This document shows positions 25,666-38,463 of a stretch of 64,000 nucleotides of DNA, piece by piece. The stretch comes from Daucus carota subsp. sativus (taxonomy: Eukaryota; Streptophyta; Magnoliopsida; Apiales; Apiaceae). The stretch is taken from positions 53,617,214-53,681,213 of the forward strand of contig NC_030381.2 in NCBI RefSeq assembly GCF_001625215.2, given 5' to 3'. The position numbers and the translations under genes were made by a program. The notes under the pieces were generated by a model. It was not told where the DNA came from, made no database searches, and saw only the letters and a program-made list of their open reading frames with translations. Position 1 is the first letter of the stretch. Each line of letters starts with the position of its first letter.

Positions 25666-26411
25666 TCAACGATATGGAGTTCCTGACGTAAATTCCTTTA
25701 ACCAAAAAGAACTCTGATCCCCTTGAGTACCATTTGATACAATGCCGCTCAAGCTGGAATGCAGTGATGCATTCCCTGTATTACACACTGCAATTGAAGA
25801 ATAGACTTAGAACGTCGCATACATATAGGCCTTTGTTCAAATACAACCTAATAATTTAGATGCCAATAATATGTATAAGACTGCTTTTGAAAATGTATTT
25901 AGGTGCAAGAGCACGGTGAATCAACCACTGACCTTGCTCATCATAATCAACATTAGAAGCTAATAAGCTGTTCTCAACGAACTCGATATCCTGAAGCTGA
26001 GGATGTGTACGAGCTGATTTAATATCAGAATCATCTATTTTCCTCTGGTGACCCATAGGCTTCATCCTCAATTTAGTTGGAGAAATAAGGCTAGTCTGCG
26101 TAAAACTAATGATGGGAAGTGAAACATATTACTCAAATTAGAAAATACTAAAATTTCACCCATGAGTACCACTTTATAACGACCCAGCAAACCATTCGAT
26201 CAAATACCAAATAGACACACTTAAATTCCCACCAAAATTTACAAAAATTTGAATAAACCATTGCAGTCAGACCATGTTTTTCATACAGACAGAGTGATAA
26301 TAATGTGGTCACAACTCCATTTCAAAAGAGCACACAGATAATAAAATATATACAGTATTATTGTTAAGCGAAGGGAGTGTACCTGAAGTTCTGAATTCTC
26401 TCATACTCCAT
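25666..26411 (-). pseudogene. Remorin-like (group 6-type) 5' gene fragment, frameshifted
   Basis: Minus-strand exons 26411-26383, 26095-25933 and 25787-25666 give MEYERIQN, then LQTSLISPTKLRMKPMG...QLQDIEFVENSLLASNVDYDEQ, then VCNTGNASLHSSLSG up to a stop. From memory the pattern MEYERI..VQT.IISPSKLRMKLMG...EFVKNSLLAS is the N-terminus of plant remorin-family (membrane-raft scaffold) proteins with long N-terminal regions. The first exon has 29 nt to its donor, while exon 2 needs phase 0. One base appears to be missing before CTTCAG, so the frame is broken. The remorin C-terminal coiled-coil is not found downstream. The piece lies inside the possible Helitron 3. Identification is from memory and moderately sure. 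Confidence 0.55.
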
Positions 26412-26817
26412 GGTTAGATAAATGAGCCTGTTTCTAGTGCATATCTTTCCTACTCACCTGTAAAAGGTGCTAGAGTATAAAAGTGCACGAACTTGGCCTT
26501 TTTTATTAAGTTGTAGTAAGAAGCGACAAGAATGTTCAGAATTTCAAAACAAGATGTTGTGACTGAACATTCTATAATAGATCACATATTTACATGACAC
26601 TGTCTTCTGCATGTCTCATTAATTTTTATCAAGGTATCCTCGACAATGGTGGGAAAAAGACAAAATCAATGATTTACCTGCTCAGATGACTGATGAGTGA
26701 CTAAGGTAAGTGCTTCTGCAGAAAATTCCAATATTCTTATAAAAAAACTATAATATGTTAAGTAATGTCAGTGTTAAATTTAAACAAAAATATTAATATT
26801 TTGAAAAGTAACCTAGC

Positions 26818-27143
26818 TTAGGTGGATCTCAAGTGTAGCCTGACGTGGCTGCCACATAAAATAAAATGGCTCAGCAAACTCCCTTGGAATAAGTCAACAA
26901 CCAATTTTTCTGCAATTGCTGAAGGCTCTTCAAGCCCAACATCAGAAAGTGACAGATTTATATGGGAAGAGGGCATAGAGAAACTAAACTACCTGCAGCA
27001 GCTTTAATGCTTGATTGTCTCTTAAAAAGAGCTCTGAATGCACGACCATCATAAGCTTGCTTTTTCCCACAACCAGAGTTCTTACCCTCGCATTTATTTT
27101 CTGGCGTCAACTCACTCAAACTCCTCTCTCTTTTAGTCTTCAT
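26818..27143 (-). other. Unassigned minus-strand coding-like stretch
   Basis: Two overlapping frames look protein-like. One starts at ATG 27143 (MKTKRERSLSELTPENKCEG...) and could splice from 26993 (GCAG/GTAGTT) to 26909, ending in a stop at 26818-26820. The other starts with ATG near 26979 and reads MPSSHINLSLSDVGLEEPSA... to the same stop. I do not recognise the product. With the remorin fragment next to it in the same orientation, it could be another gene piece or a 5' exon of the same broken gene. Confidence 0.3.
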
Positions 27144-28362
27144 CTGATCCAGATCTACCGCTACAGTCCTACAGACACCTTCTCCTCAGACTTCTTCCGG
27201 GAATTTATAGTCTCATAGAGTCTGTTCCAATTGCGTTGATAAAATTTTAACGTTTTTCCTGGTGTGCCCATGGGCACATGCTAAGGACTATATTATATGA
27301 TGTGCACTAATGTCTGACAATGATTGCATCTTTTAGCATTAAATCTAAACTCATGTATCAAGGTAATGTTCTGGCCGATTAATCAGATTCTAGGTGCAAA
27401 TGTCTTGCTCTTTTGTAAATAGATCATTAGTTGTTTTCGGAAGGAACAGACCGAATGAGAATGAATTGAAACTCAGACATCTACATAAAGCAGAAGCACA
27501 TAGAAGCAAAGGGGAAATCTGTGTTTTCTGGACAAAAAAAGAAGCTCTATTGTCTCTGGCAGAGAAAGAAAGAGAAAATAAAAACCAAATGGTCTGTGTG
27601 AATCAATACATGTAATACCAGTACTATTACATTAATAATTTATTATAACAACATTCAGAAGATGTTATCACAGGCATATTCATGCATTTTTCCTCTTGAA
27701 CAACAAAGATTTCTTCAGATCAATTTTTTTATATCTTATTATATAGGTAAGACTGCTCTGTCTTCAAATGAAAATGATAATTTACCTTATATCATTATTA
27801 ATAATAAATGTTAACTTGAAAAGCCAAAAAAAATAATCTTGCAAAAAAAAGGACGAAGGATGTACCTAAGCGGAGAAAGATCCGCTTGTAAAATTCTCTA
27901 GTTGCCTCAGTTGCCTCTCCTCTCCAGTTTCAGCTCTATGACATTCGGCCTAACCGCGTAAGAGCATAGGTTAAGATGTCAGAGTGATATACAAGAATGA
28001 GAACATGACATAGTACTGGAATGTATGCTAAACAGCAAAACAAGCAGAAATGATCATAATACACATTCTATTACATTTCACAAGAGGCATAGCTTCAAAC
28101 TCTGGAGCATTAACATCCACAACCAATCGCATTAATAACAAACCAATATCGAAAACAAAGCCGAGCTATGTAAATTTTGAAGTAATTTAAAGAGTACAAA
28201 AAGTTCAATTATAGCCAGCACCGTGGAGGCAGCACAACAGTAAGTGGTTGATAAATCAAAAGACTAAATAAAATGACCTCATGGCTTGCAGAAGATCATA
28301 ATAATAAATAATATGGCGTTTCTTATTAATCAATGACATGGCCTTTCTTTGACTCATCATAT
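27144..28362. other. Gene-poor stretch with possible non-coding exons
   Basis: A GA-rich minus-strand segment near 27955-27892 ends in CCGCTTAG/GTACATCC and could be a 5' UTR exon of a minus-strand transcript. No protein-coding frame can be supported. Confidence 0.3.
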
Positions 28363-28990
28363 CTACTTTATTATCACTACTTTGAACCTTCGATACGGAA
28401 GCAATCCAATTCTGACTTTATGTCTTGTTCCCGGATATACTATCCTTTTCATCTCCTTAGCAGAAAAAACAGATGAGTTCTTCCGCACGTCAGGTCTGAC
28501 TTGAAATGGGTTTCTATTCTGTCTTTTATTCATGAGATCAATATAACGGAACCTCATTTCTATCAGCGGATGCACATCAATCAAAGCAGTTTTTCGATTA
28601 GCCTCCCTCAAAACCAACAGTCTGTGTGTAAATCTTATTGGACATGTAAAAAATCCCAAGACGATGCATCAAAGCCTTCTTAAATCTATTCCCAAATCCC
28701 AAATAATCCCCCAAACAACATACATTATTTATCTGTCTTCTTCGACTCACATAGATAAATCAACTCATGCAGAACCACCACAATCATCTCAAGTTACAAT
28801 TTCAGATTATTATAACGAATCAATATATTTGTGTAAAATAAGAACCCTAAAATCATAGACGTACCTGAAGCGATGCTAAGAGCTGAGAGCTGAGAAGGGT
28901 GTGTGTGTGTGTGTGTATAATTGTATGAGGTTTTGATCTAGGCTGTAATTGCAGAGAAACGAGCGTGGCAGTGTTGCATAAAAAAGCTCA
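28363..28990 (-). other. Open frame without ATG and a possible first exon with a TG repeat
   Basis: A 98-codon minus-strand frame (28659-28363) starts at TTG, not ATG, is rich in Arg/Lys and matches nothing I know. Upstream, 28990-28865 on the minus strand ends in CGCTTCAG/GTACGT, a good donor, and contains a (TG)n run at 28898-28916. Together they could be the start of the broken minus-strand gene that includes the remorin fragment. This is weakly supported. Confidence 0.25.
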
Positions 28991-29532
28991 AACCAGGGAC
29001 CAGGGGTAACGAACATGCAACGGCAAGTGAACAGGCATAAGCAGTCGGACAAGGTTTAATGGGTTTTCCATGGGCATATAAGTAATTAGACACGATTTAA
29101 TTGGCTCCTCAAACCCCCTTGTTGCAGTATAAGATATATAATAGATTACATAATTTTATAAAAATAAATGTTTGATTGGATCGGTCGAACTCAAATAAGC
29201 CAAGCAAGATGCAGGTGAGAAGATTAAAGAGTCGCCAATACGGGTGACCACTGTATGTTTCAATTCCGGCTAGATAATGCGGATTTTTGTTATTTTATTC
29301 TATAAAAATAAAAAACTCATTTTTAATATTATATATAGGGCGATAAAATGATAAATGGATTTAATTAATATCAAAAAAAAAATCAGACATTAATAATTAT
29401 CAATCAAATATATGATCATACATATTCATCTATTATTAAATATATTACTTTTTTCTCCAAAAATGTCTACATATAATTTTTTTGAATTAGACTATTAATT
29501 ATTTTAGGATGCTTGAGTTCACTGAGCCATAA

Positions 29533-30106
29533 TAGTAATAATACGGGTTTTATATCAAACATGCCACTCCTTACATCAAAATGTCTCACTTGACCCACCA
29601 ATCTCATCTGAGACTCATTTAAGTCACTATAAATCAAATATATATTATTTTACCCACATTACTATTCATACCTCTTTACTTAATCATTTATCAAAAATCA
29701 ACTGTTTGTTACTGTAAAACCACTTCGACTACTTCACAATTGTCCCTAGTATTTATCAAAATAATTTGAGAATTTTTAAAGCAACATAGCTAGAGTGATC
29801 AAATAAATATATATTTATAGCTCAGTTGTTTTTTAATATATAGCTATGTTGTTTTAGAAATTTCTAGATTATTTTGATAAATACTAGAAACAATTATGAA
29901 AGTACTCGAAGTGGTTTTGTAGTAAGAAAATAAACGGTTGATTTTTGATAAATGATTAAGTAAAAAGATATAAATAATGATGTGGGTAAAATGATATATA
30001 TTTGATTTATAGTTGCTTAAATGAGTCGCCCATAAGATGGGTGGTTCAAGTAAGACATTTTAATACAACGAGTTGCCAGTTTGATATAAACCCCGTAATA
30101 ATACTT
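29533..30106. mobile_element. Inverted-repeat (foldback) MITE upstream of BURP gene 1
   Basis: Two arms of about 270 bp are reverse complements with roughly 85-90% identity by eye. The left arm runs from about 29537 (TACGGGTTTTATATCAAAC) and the right arm ends about 30104 (TTTGATATAAACCCCGTAAT). They are separated by a short centre near 29810. Shared words include AATCATTTATCAAAAATCAA and AACCACTTCGA. No coding frame. It ends about 140 bp upstream of the TATA box of the next gene. Confidence 0.85.
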
Positions 30107-30244
30107 TACTTAATATAATTTTTTAAATAAGTGAAAATAAAATCACTTTCGAGATTAGTCATCAGTACAGTTGGTGTATCATTCAAAAGAAAATAAAATA
30201 AAAATATATACTCCAAAATAATAATTCACATATTATGTTTTGCT

Positions 30245-30252
30245 TATATATA
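30245..30252 (+). promoter_or_regulatory. TATA box of BURP gene 1
   Basis: TATATATA lies 58 bp upstream of the ATG at 30303, giving a short leader typical of this gene group. Confidence 0.5.
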
Positions 30253-30302
30253 CCGGGCTCTCAGCCATCTTTCATGCATTCACAATTGACAAGTTATCCT
30301 CA

Positions 30303-31999
30303 ATGGAGTTCAAAGTGGTTCATTTCGTTGCTATTCTTTCTGTAAGTTATCTTCATTTATCGTTTTTTTCTGAAAGATGGATTCATTTTTTTATTTTTTT
30401 TTTGTTTTTGGTTAAATATTTTGATTTGAGTACACTGCACTACTGCAGGTAGCATTTGTGGCAAGTCATGCAGCTGTATCTTGTGAAGATTATTGGAGAT
30501 CTGTGTTGCCCAACACTCCCATGCCTAAATCCATTAGTGAACTTCTTCGATCTCCCGGTTAGTAAGCCCATCAGTTTCCATTCATGTACACATGTGCTAA
30601 CATTAAAGTGGGTCCGGGCTCCTAACATGCGAATAACATACGTTCAGCCGAAAAAAAATGCACCGGAAAAAACCGTTGGACATATTAACGCTAAGTTTTT
30701 GATGTATATACAGGGGTGCTATGGTATCATTTAGCGGAAAATTGCATTTTCACGTCCAACATTTTTTTCCGTTGAATGTACGCTGCTGCACTATTTTTGT
30801 ATGTTTAGACCCGTTACCCATCAAAATTAGTGGAAAAACGGATCACTAAGTGGTTCGTCAAATTAAAATTCTTAGGACTTCAACTCGAGACCATCCAGGC
30901 ATCCAGCAATTCTGACACGGTATAACTTACCCGTTTTCTTTAAAACTCAATGTGTCAGGGAAATGACTTAATCGGATTATATGATCTATATATTTTGATT
31001 TTAATCAGCACAGCAAGTATTAACAAATGTTGTAAAAAAGGTTGTTTTATTCGAAAACACTGATATGCAGAATGGATGGATGACAAAAGCACAGCTGTTG
31101 ATGTGGGAGAGGGCAATGTAGGTGTCGAAACAGGCACTACTGGCGGCCCGGGCACTAATGTACAAGTCGGAAAAGGTACTGGTGTTGGAGTCAGCACAGG
31201 GGCTCCCGGAGATGAGACTGACGTTGGTGTTGGCAAAGGAGGCGTAGTAGTCAGATCAGACCACAAAGGGAAGCCTGTTTATGTCGGAGTCTCTCCAGGC
31301 TCGAATCCATTTATTTACAACTATGCTGCCTCTGCAGCTCAGCTTCATGATGATCCCAATGTAGCCCTCTTTTTCTTGGAAAAAGATTTGCACCAGGGAG
31401 CCAACATGGAACTGCATTTTACCAGGCCAACTACTCAAACGCCTTTCTTGCCTCGATATGTTGCTGATTCCATTCCATTCTCGTCCAACAAAGTACTAGA
31501 AATTTTTGAGAAATTTTCTGTAAAACAGAACACTCTGGAATCAGAAGCAATAAAGAATACGCTCAAGGAATGTGAAGCGCCAGGTATTAAAGGCGAAGAG
31601 AAGTACTGTGCAACATCACTGGAGAATATGATTGACTTCACGGCTTCTAAATTGGGGAAAAAAGTGAGTGCAGTGTCGACTGTTGTTGAGAAGGAAAGTG
31701 AAATGCAGAGGTTTAGTATTATTGGATCAAAGAAATTGGGAGAAAAGGCTGTGATCTGTCACAAGCAAAGCTATCCATATGCTGTGTTTTATTGCCACGA
31801 GACGAACAATGTCAAGGCATATACAGTTTCACTTGTTGGAAATGATGGAACGAAGGCGAAAGCAGCAGCTATTTGTCACACAGATACTTCTTCGTGGAAT
31901 CCAAAACATTTGGCGTTTCAGGTGCTCAATGTTAAGCCTGGAAGTGTTCCTGTTTGCCATTTTCTTCCCGAGGATCATGTCGTGTGGGTTCCATATTAA
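30303..31999 (+). CDS. BURP-domain protein 1, RD22-like
   Basis: Exons 30303-30341, 30449-30557 and 31071-31999 join in phase to 358 residues. The order is a signal peptide (MEFKVVHFVAILSVAFVASHA), a short conserved segment (YWRSVLPNTPMPKSISELL), Gly/Val/Thr-rich imperfect repeats of the TxV type (about residues 55-105), then the BURP domain from about residue 147 (VALFFLEKDLHQG). The diagnostic pattern CH-x10-CH-x25-CH-x25-CH is complete at 279, 291, 318 and 345, and the protein ends in VVWVPY. This architecture is that of RD22, a secreted stress- and ABA-responsive family; the biochemical function of RD22 types is not settled. The product should be apoplastic. BURP gene 2 follows in tandem. 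Confidence 0.95.
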
Positions 32000-33080
32000 A
32001 TATCCATGCAGGATTTCGTTATATGTGTTGTGTTATAAGATCTTCTGTTGAATGGTTTACAGTCTTGAAGGAATAATATGCCAGGCTGCCAGCTTCTGCT
32101 TGATTATGTAAATCTTGTATAGTACCAGCATACCATATTGTTGGTGAATCATATAAAATGGTATTGGACTAAGTGTGTTTTTGTGGAAATATCTGTGTAA
32201 CTATTTTCAGTCGGATGATAAACTTTCTTGAATGGAAGCAAAATCTTTCAACTTTGAACCAACCCTAATTTAAGTTGATAGGTGGCTGACTTTTTCATTT
32301 TGATAAATTAGTTTATTTAAGTCTACATAGAATTATGAAACAAATTCATGATCTTTGCACCACAAAAAGATTACAGTCAAACTGCAATTTGTTTTGGTCT
32401 ATTTTGATGAGAGAGTGATGATCTGAAGTTTCTAACTCATAATCTTGGCAATAATAACAGAAGAAGAGGATAAACAATACTTATATGAATTAATTTGGAT
32501 TGATGTATTAAAACTAAGTATAAAGAGAGTGGTTAATTGAATTCATATTCTTGATTAACTGAGAAGAGGAAAGGATCCTTGTCATGTTTTATTATTAAGT
32601 ATAAAGATATGATAATTCAAATTTGATATAAAATAATAATAATAATTCAAATTCGTAATCATGGTAATGGAAGAAGTGATGCTAGTCTATCAACCACTCA
32701 ACCAGTAACCGTCAAGCTAAGTTAAATTGAATCGGTATGAGTGTCTATTACAGAAATTTAAATACCGTAAGAATATGCTTTTTCCCTGAAGATCCGAACT
32801 TCAGCTCGGATTGCAGGCTGCAAATCACCCTAATAAACCATGTATGCAGTTGGCACAAAATAAATACAGGAGTATGTTGCTTGCCAGATACAGGTGACAG
32901 TGAATATGTTGCCTTTTCTTGTTAGTTTTTCATTCAAAAAAGAAACAAAAAGAGACACTATAATTAATATAATCATGAAAATATTATTTTAGTTTTACTA
33001 TAAGTACTGGACCTTACTTCCTGTTTTTTCAAGCATTCAGCAACAGATATCAAATTGTTATTTAATCTCAAATAGTTTCA
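32000..33080. other. Spacer between tandem BURP genes
   Basis: Contains the 3' flank of BURP 1 and the promoter of BURP 2. A weak TATA-like TATAAGTA lies near 33000. No other gene is seen. Confidence 0.5.
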
Positions 33081-34375
33081 ATGGAATTTAATCTCTTACA
33101 TTTCTTTGCACTGCTTTCTGTAAGCTATTTTGATTTACTGTTATTTTGCAAATTTTAGATATATGATGATTTCTTGAATTTGAATCTCTTTTTGATTATT
33201 CTGCAGCTCGCATTTGTGGCGAGTCATGCAGCTCAATCTTCTGCAGATTATTGGAGATCAATTTTGCCTAACACTCCCGTGCCTGAATCTATTAGTGAAC
33301 TTCTTCGCTCTCCGGCTGGTTAGTAAAATCTTCAGTTGTCATATTTAAAATGATGTTTAAGCTTTTTCTGACTTTAAGCTGGAAAAAGTACGTGACAACA
33401 AATTTTGACTTATGAGTCGGAAAGTTTTCTAAAATGTTGTATGCAGAATGGATGGATGACAAAAGCACAACTGTTGCCGTTGGAGAGGGCAATGTAGGTG
33501 TCAACACGGGCAGTAGTGGCGGCCCAGGAACCAATGTACAAGTCGGAAAAGGCTCGGGTGTGGAAGTCAGCACAGGAACTCCTGGAGAAGAGACTGATGT
33601 TGGTGTTGGCAAAAATGGTGTGGTAGTCAAGTCAGGCAACAAAGGGAAGCCTGTTTACATTGGAATCACTACAGGCCCGAGCCCGTTCGACTACAACTAT
33701 GCTGCCTCTGCAGCTCAGCTTCATGATGATCCCAATGTAGCCCTCTTTTTCTTAGAAAAAGATTTACACCAGGGAACTAGCATGAATCTACATTTCGTGA
33801 AGTCCACTACTACGACAACTTTTCTGCCTCGTAATGTTGCTGATTCCATTCCATTCTCTTCGGATAAACTGCCAGAAATATTTGACAGATTCTCTGTAAA
33901 ACAGAACACAGTGGAATCTGAAATAATAAAGAACACACTGAGTGAATGTGAAAGGCCAAGTATCAAGGGCGAAGAGAAGTACTGCGCAACATCACTAGAG
34001 AATATGATTGATTTCACGACTTCTAAATTGGGGAAAAAAGTGATTGCAGTGTCGACAGTGGTTGAAAAGAGAAGAGTAATGCAGAGGTTCAGAGTTATTG
34101 GATTGAAAAAATTGGGGAAAAAGGCCGTGATCTGCCACAAGCAAAACTATGCATATGCTGTGTTTTATTGCCACAAGACAAACCATGTCAAGGCTTACAC
34201 AGTTTCACTTGTTGGAAATGATGGAACAAAAGCCAAGGCAGCAGCAATTTGTCACACAGATACTTCGTCTTGGAATCCAAAACACTTGGCGTTTCAGGCG
34301 CTCAATGTTAAGCCTGGAAGTGCTCCTATTTGCCATTTTCTTCCTGAGGATCACATCGTTTGGGTTCCATATTAA
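33081..34375 (+). CDS. BURP-domain protein 2, RD22-like
   Basis: Exons 33081-33119, 33207-33318 and 33447-34375 give 359 residues with the same three-exon plan and phases as BURP 1. Exon 2 is one codon longer (SPAG in place of SPG). A signal peptide, the YWRSILPNTPVPESISELL segment, TxV-type repeats and a full BURP domain are present, with CH pairs at 280, 292, 319 and 346, ending IVWVPY. By eye it is the close tandem paralogue of BURP 1. Its 3' flank (34600-34700) matches the flank of BURP 5 at 56100-56230, which shows that larger blocks were copied. Likely secreted to the cell wall. Nothing suggests a defect. Confidence 0.95.
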
Positions 34376-35546
34376 CTGTTTCTTCTTGATTACGATCTTG
34401 AGGAATGATTTGCCAGCTGCTGGTTGAAGGAATGATGTGTGTTACAAGCTTTGCTTTTTAATGTATAAGGATTGTACTTATAAGAAGGGATCCATGATCC
34501 TTTCGCGGGTTTTAATAAAATTGCTACATGCCATTAATATTCAGTAAATTCTCCATAACTCAACTATAATTAGACAGGGAAATAGTTTTTAGTACATTCT
34601 CCGAATAAGTTAGTCTTGCATGCATTGCCATCAAGTTTGTGTGAGCCTGAAAGCCAAGAAGCCTTCAAATGTTGGTAATATGTTGTTTTCATGCTTCCCA
34701 GAAAACAAATATAATACTGTATAATCATGTAATTAGTATTTCTTCACACACATTACCTACTTCACATTCTTAGATTAGAAATACTTTACATTCTTAGATT
34801 AGAAATACCCTGATATGAGGAGACAACTGCTATGTGAAGTAGGTAATTACTGGACACATTCTTAGAGGACATCAATATGTATCACAACAATTTACAAGGA
34901 AAGACCAGAGTCAAAATATTATGATGGTAGATTAGAATATGTTCTAAATATTTAGACCAGAGTCTAAATATTTGATGACAAAACATCAAGATCTAGAAAA
35001 CTTCACACTAAATTTATAAGTGACAGCCATCTCGTAACACCAGTGCAGGTGAGAACACACACACAGACACTGGTCATGGTAATTGTACTCCCTCAAAACC
35101 CTCCCTTTCTCAGAATGACCAGCTATGACTACACTATGCCTCAAAGAGATTGAAACCCTTTACAACATTGCTCGCAAATTCTTGCTTCTATGCACCAAAA
35201 CTCCTATTCTATTATTTAAAGGAGTGCATTTACTCCTATTCTATAGAGTATTGGTAAAGGGAAGAGTCTAAAAGAGCTAGGCTCATAACAGAATACTGTA
35301 AAATTGACCACTGATAACATAAATTTGAATATTATAAAAATTGCATCTACTGAAGTAAACTGGCAAACAATCAAATAGCCCACACAAATTTGAATATTAT
35401 AAAATTGCATCCACTGAAGTAAAAACACAAAGTCTCTCTAATTATATATAAAAGAGAATCATCAAAACCTATAACTTAATTACTCTAATTAATTGCTGAA
35501 AGTCTGACTATGCTCTTGATAATAATATATAGTTTCGTTCTACCAC
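34376..35546. other. Convergent spacer between BURP 2 and heparanase-like gene 1
   Basis: No gene. Contains a short inverted repeat near 34745-34850 (CACATTACCTACTTCACATT and GTGAAGTAGGTAATTAC) and repeats of AATTTGAATATTATAAAA. The part from about 35285 is copied at 46905-47180. Confidence 0.5.
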
Positions 35547-38463
35547 TTACGAAGAACAAGCAGGAGCACCAAAACCTCTTAGGACTGCAAAGACAAAAGA
35601 ATGAGGTGCAACTTTGATAGGTTCGAGTGGAGACACCAATGCTGGATTTAGATTTGGGATCTCCATCGTCTTTGTCAGCTTCAATGGTGTATCATTCAAT
35701 AGAACTACTTGGCTTTGAATGTTGCCGCCTTCTGGTGTCAGATGGTACTCTTCTCTTGGTGGGAAGCTCTCGGTATGTTCACTTGGGTAAAGATTTAGAT
35801 CATTCACAGTATTCACTACAAAAGTGGTAGAGTTTGACAAATTTATCAGAAGCACCGTTATGTCACCTCTTTCCTGCAAACATAAATAATACATGTCAAA
35901 TTTCCTTAAACATTGCCCTTTAATAGAAATTTGTAAATACTGTACCAATGAAAGAATACACTCACAGAATCTTTGGAACAATGCGCGTATGAACGCAAAT
36001 AAGGAGATCCATCATGACTGGCTTGGAGAACTCTAGGTCCCATGAGGCGATGCCACAACAGCGCGCTGTAGAAAAAAAGACAGATAACAAATTACACATG
36101 AAAACATTGTGAGGATGAAGATTAAAACATGAATGTATATAATGACTGCTTACCCATAGTAATCAGGGTTAGGGGCAAATGTTGTTGTATTAAGAAGACC
36201 ATAGTTTCCTCCAATCAAAACTTGTCTGCAGTAAACTTTATGATCAAAAGTGGAGGCCATGCCCAGCTGATCCAAATACCAAAATCCATCAGCAAAAGTA
36301 TCAGAAACATTTCTGCCACCGCTATGGTAAGCACCCCCAGATTCTCCAACCCATGCACCACTCCATGGCCCATATCGCTTAATTGATTCTGAAATATCTT
36401 TGAATGTTTGTGCTATTTCGTCCAGGTAAAAGGGGTCTTGAACTCTTTTTATAAGTTTTGGATCATCGCCTGCATACATTACTAGATAGTCAGCTTTCAT
36501 AATGGACAAACTATACTCTTATACAAGTAAAATCATGCATGTCTAAAATTATATACCTGCACCAAGATTATAGATATGGTGGGTTAAACCATCAACAATT
36601 CCTGGTCCTGAAACCCGAAGGAATTCATTGAACCATTCCTTATCGTAGAAGCCACCAGGACCTATAATTTTTGGCTGATCGGAAAAATTGGCATACAGCT
36701 TTTTGACAAGATTGCTAAGAATAATCATGTCTTTTCCATATTGTCCAGCATTAACCCTTGCAAAAACCCCAGATGCAGATAGCTCATTTCCTGTATACAA
36801 CTTGCATTGTTAAAAACTAATCGCAAACATGTAAACACTATATGCTTGTGCCATGAAATAATTAAGGTATGGAGTTTGCTTTTACTGACCAAGTTCATAC
36901 GAATCAATCTTGTAACCTTTGGAGATGGTGTACTTCATGAACTCCTGGGCATTTAGTTTGTTCCAGTTACCTACCCAAAGTGTGCTGTTCTTGTTCTCTA
37001 ATTTCTTCCCGCGAAGAGCATTCAGACCGAATGTCACTTTAGCCCTGCAATAATTACCAATGTTTTAACAGATTTCATATATATTTCCGTAATTTCAACC
37101 ATAGACGTTTTTTATGGTTAAACAATCTCTTTTTGAGTTATCTATATAAACACACTTTTAAGTCAGGTAACAATTTTTTATTGGCTCTACTGCTATTAAT
37201 AATGACGACGCCTTGCATGCACAAAAATCTTCACAAATTAAAATCTTCCGTCAAAATAAAAGGTAGTTGAAAGACGTTTTGTGTATTAGTATTAGGCTCA
37301 AGTTGCATAGCAATCTCTTGTCAGAGCATGTATAGGACCGTGGTAAATAAGTGTGATGCAGTCTGATATGTTGTAACATGTGTTTGTCAAGGATCCGAAC
37401 CCTACTCTTCGTGTTATGCAGTATGTCCTATATATGTTCTGCTTAGTGGAGTACACATCTTTTGTTAGACATGCTTGTGTTTAGAGATACTTAAATACAA
37501 CCAGACAAACTTTAATTTATGTTTTGTGCGCTCTATAAGGTTATGTTATATATCCGTGTAATTCCAATGTGATGCCCTTTTCTTGTACTTCTGTGGATCC
37601 AGTAGAACTCAAAGTTAAGAAAAACTTTGTTGCCTAGGTAACCCCTGAAAGTCATATGTCTAATTTCTTTAGCAAATTAGTTTCCAGACTTGCCTCGACG
37701 TTAAGACTCATGAGTATTCTTTATGGTTAACTGGGGATGTAGACTAGCTAGTTGCTTTACCAGATTTCATATATTACCGTAAAATCACAAACAGAAGTAA
37801 GTTACCCAGTTTCGTTGAAGAAGTGGTTGAGCTGATCCCATCTTTCCATGTTGATGCAGCCGTTGGACATTCCAAAACGTCTGACATTCATGTTGTGTTT
37901 GAAGTGAGGACATTTGGTGACCAATCCAACTTTGTAAACCGTCTGATCTTCCAATGACCCTCCAACTCTTAGCCTCAAGGGGTTAAACGCTTTATGTGAT
38001 TCAAATTTCATGAGTTAGAGAAGCCAACAAACAATTGTCCATCACAACAAGTATAAGAAAACTTCAACATCTATTCCAACACTTCACCTGGTGCATGGAA
38101 ACTAATAAAATAAGAACTTACCCTTGATGGCATTAGCAAGAATCTTGTTCTTCAAATCCTGAAAATCGTTCCGAAACAGATACAACACAATTATTTCACA
38201 TCAGAAGAATCGGGTCATAACAAATCAAACACGAGAAAGGGAGTGATATATACCAACTCAAGGATGCCAACTTTACGCCATGGACACTGCCCATAGTTGC
38301 ACATGGTAGAAGGCCCATAATCCATCGTCGCACAAATATAATTATTATCAGTTTCTGCAATAGATGTAACACTCCTTACTTTTACCTGAACTCTCTCGCT
38401 CAGAGATAAACCAGCCAATGACAAGAAAACAAATAATGCAAAAGCCTTCATGCATGAACCCAT
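35547..38463 (-). CDS. Heparanase-like protein 1 (GH79, beta-glucuronidase type)
   Basis: Eight minus-strand exons, 38463-38254, 38158-38122, 37989-37806, 37044-36890, 36790-36557, 36469-36154, 36065-35966 and 35873-35547, join in phase to 520 residues. A signal peptide (MGSCMKAFALFVFLSLAGL) is followed by the GH79 N-terminal sequence. The likely acid/base is Glu198 in YELGNE and the likely nucleophile is Glu316 in WVGESGGAYHSGG. Plant members are secreted enzymes that remove glucuronic acid from arabinogalactan-proteins. The C-terminal exon forms the beta-sandwich part and ends FGAPACSS. Length and all key residues are normal. A near-identical copy in opposite orientation starts at 58757. 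Family is firm; substrate is inferred. Confidence 0.95.

Noticed and set aside
31071-34375. BURP genes as possible burpitide (lyciumin-type) peptide cyclases
   Set aside because: The repeat regions are Gly/Val/Thr-rich RD22-type and show no recurring short core motif with a Trp or Tyr at its end, so a cyclic-peptide precursor is not supported.
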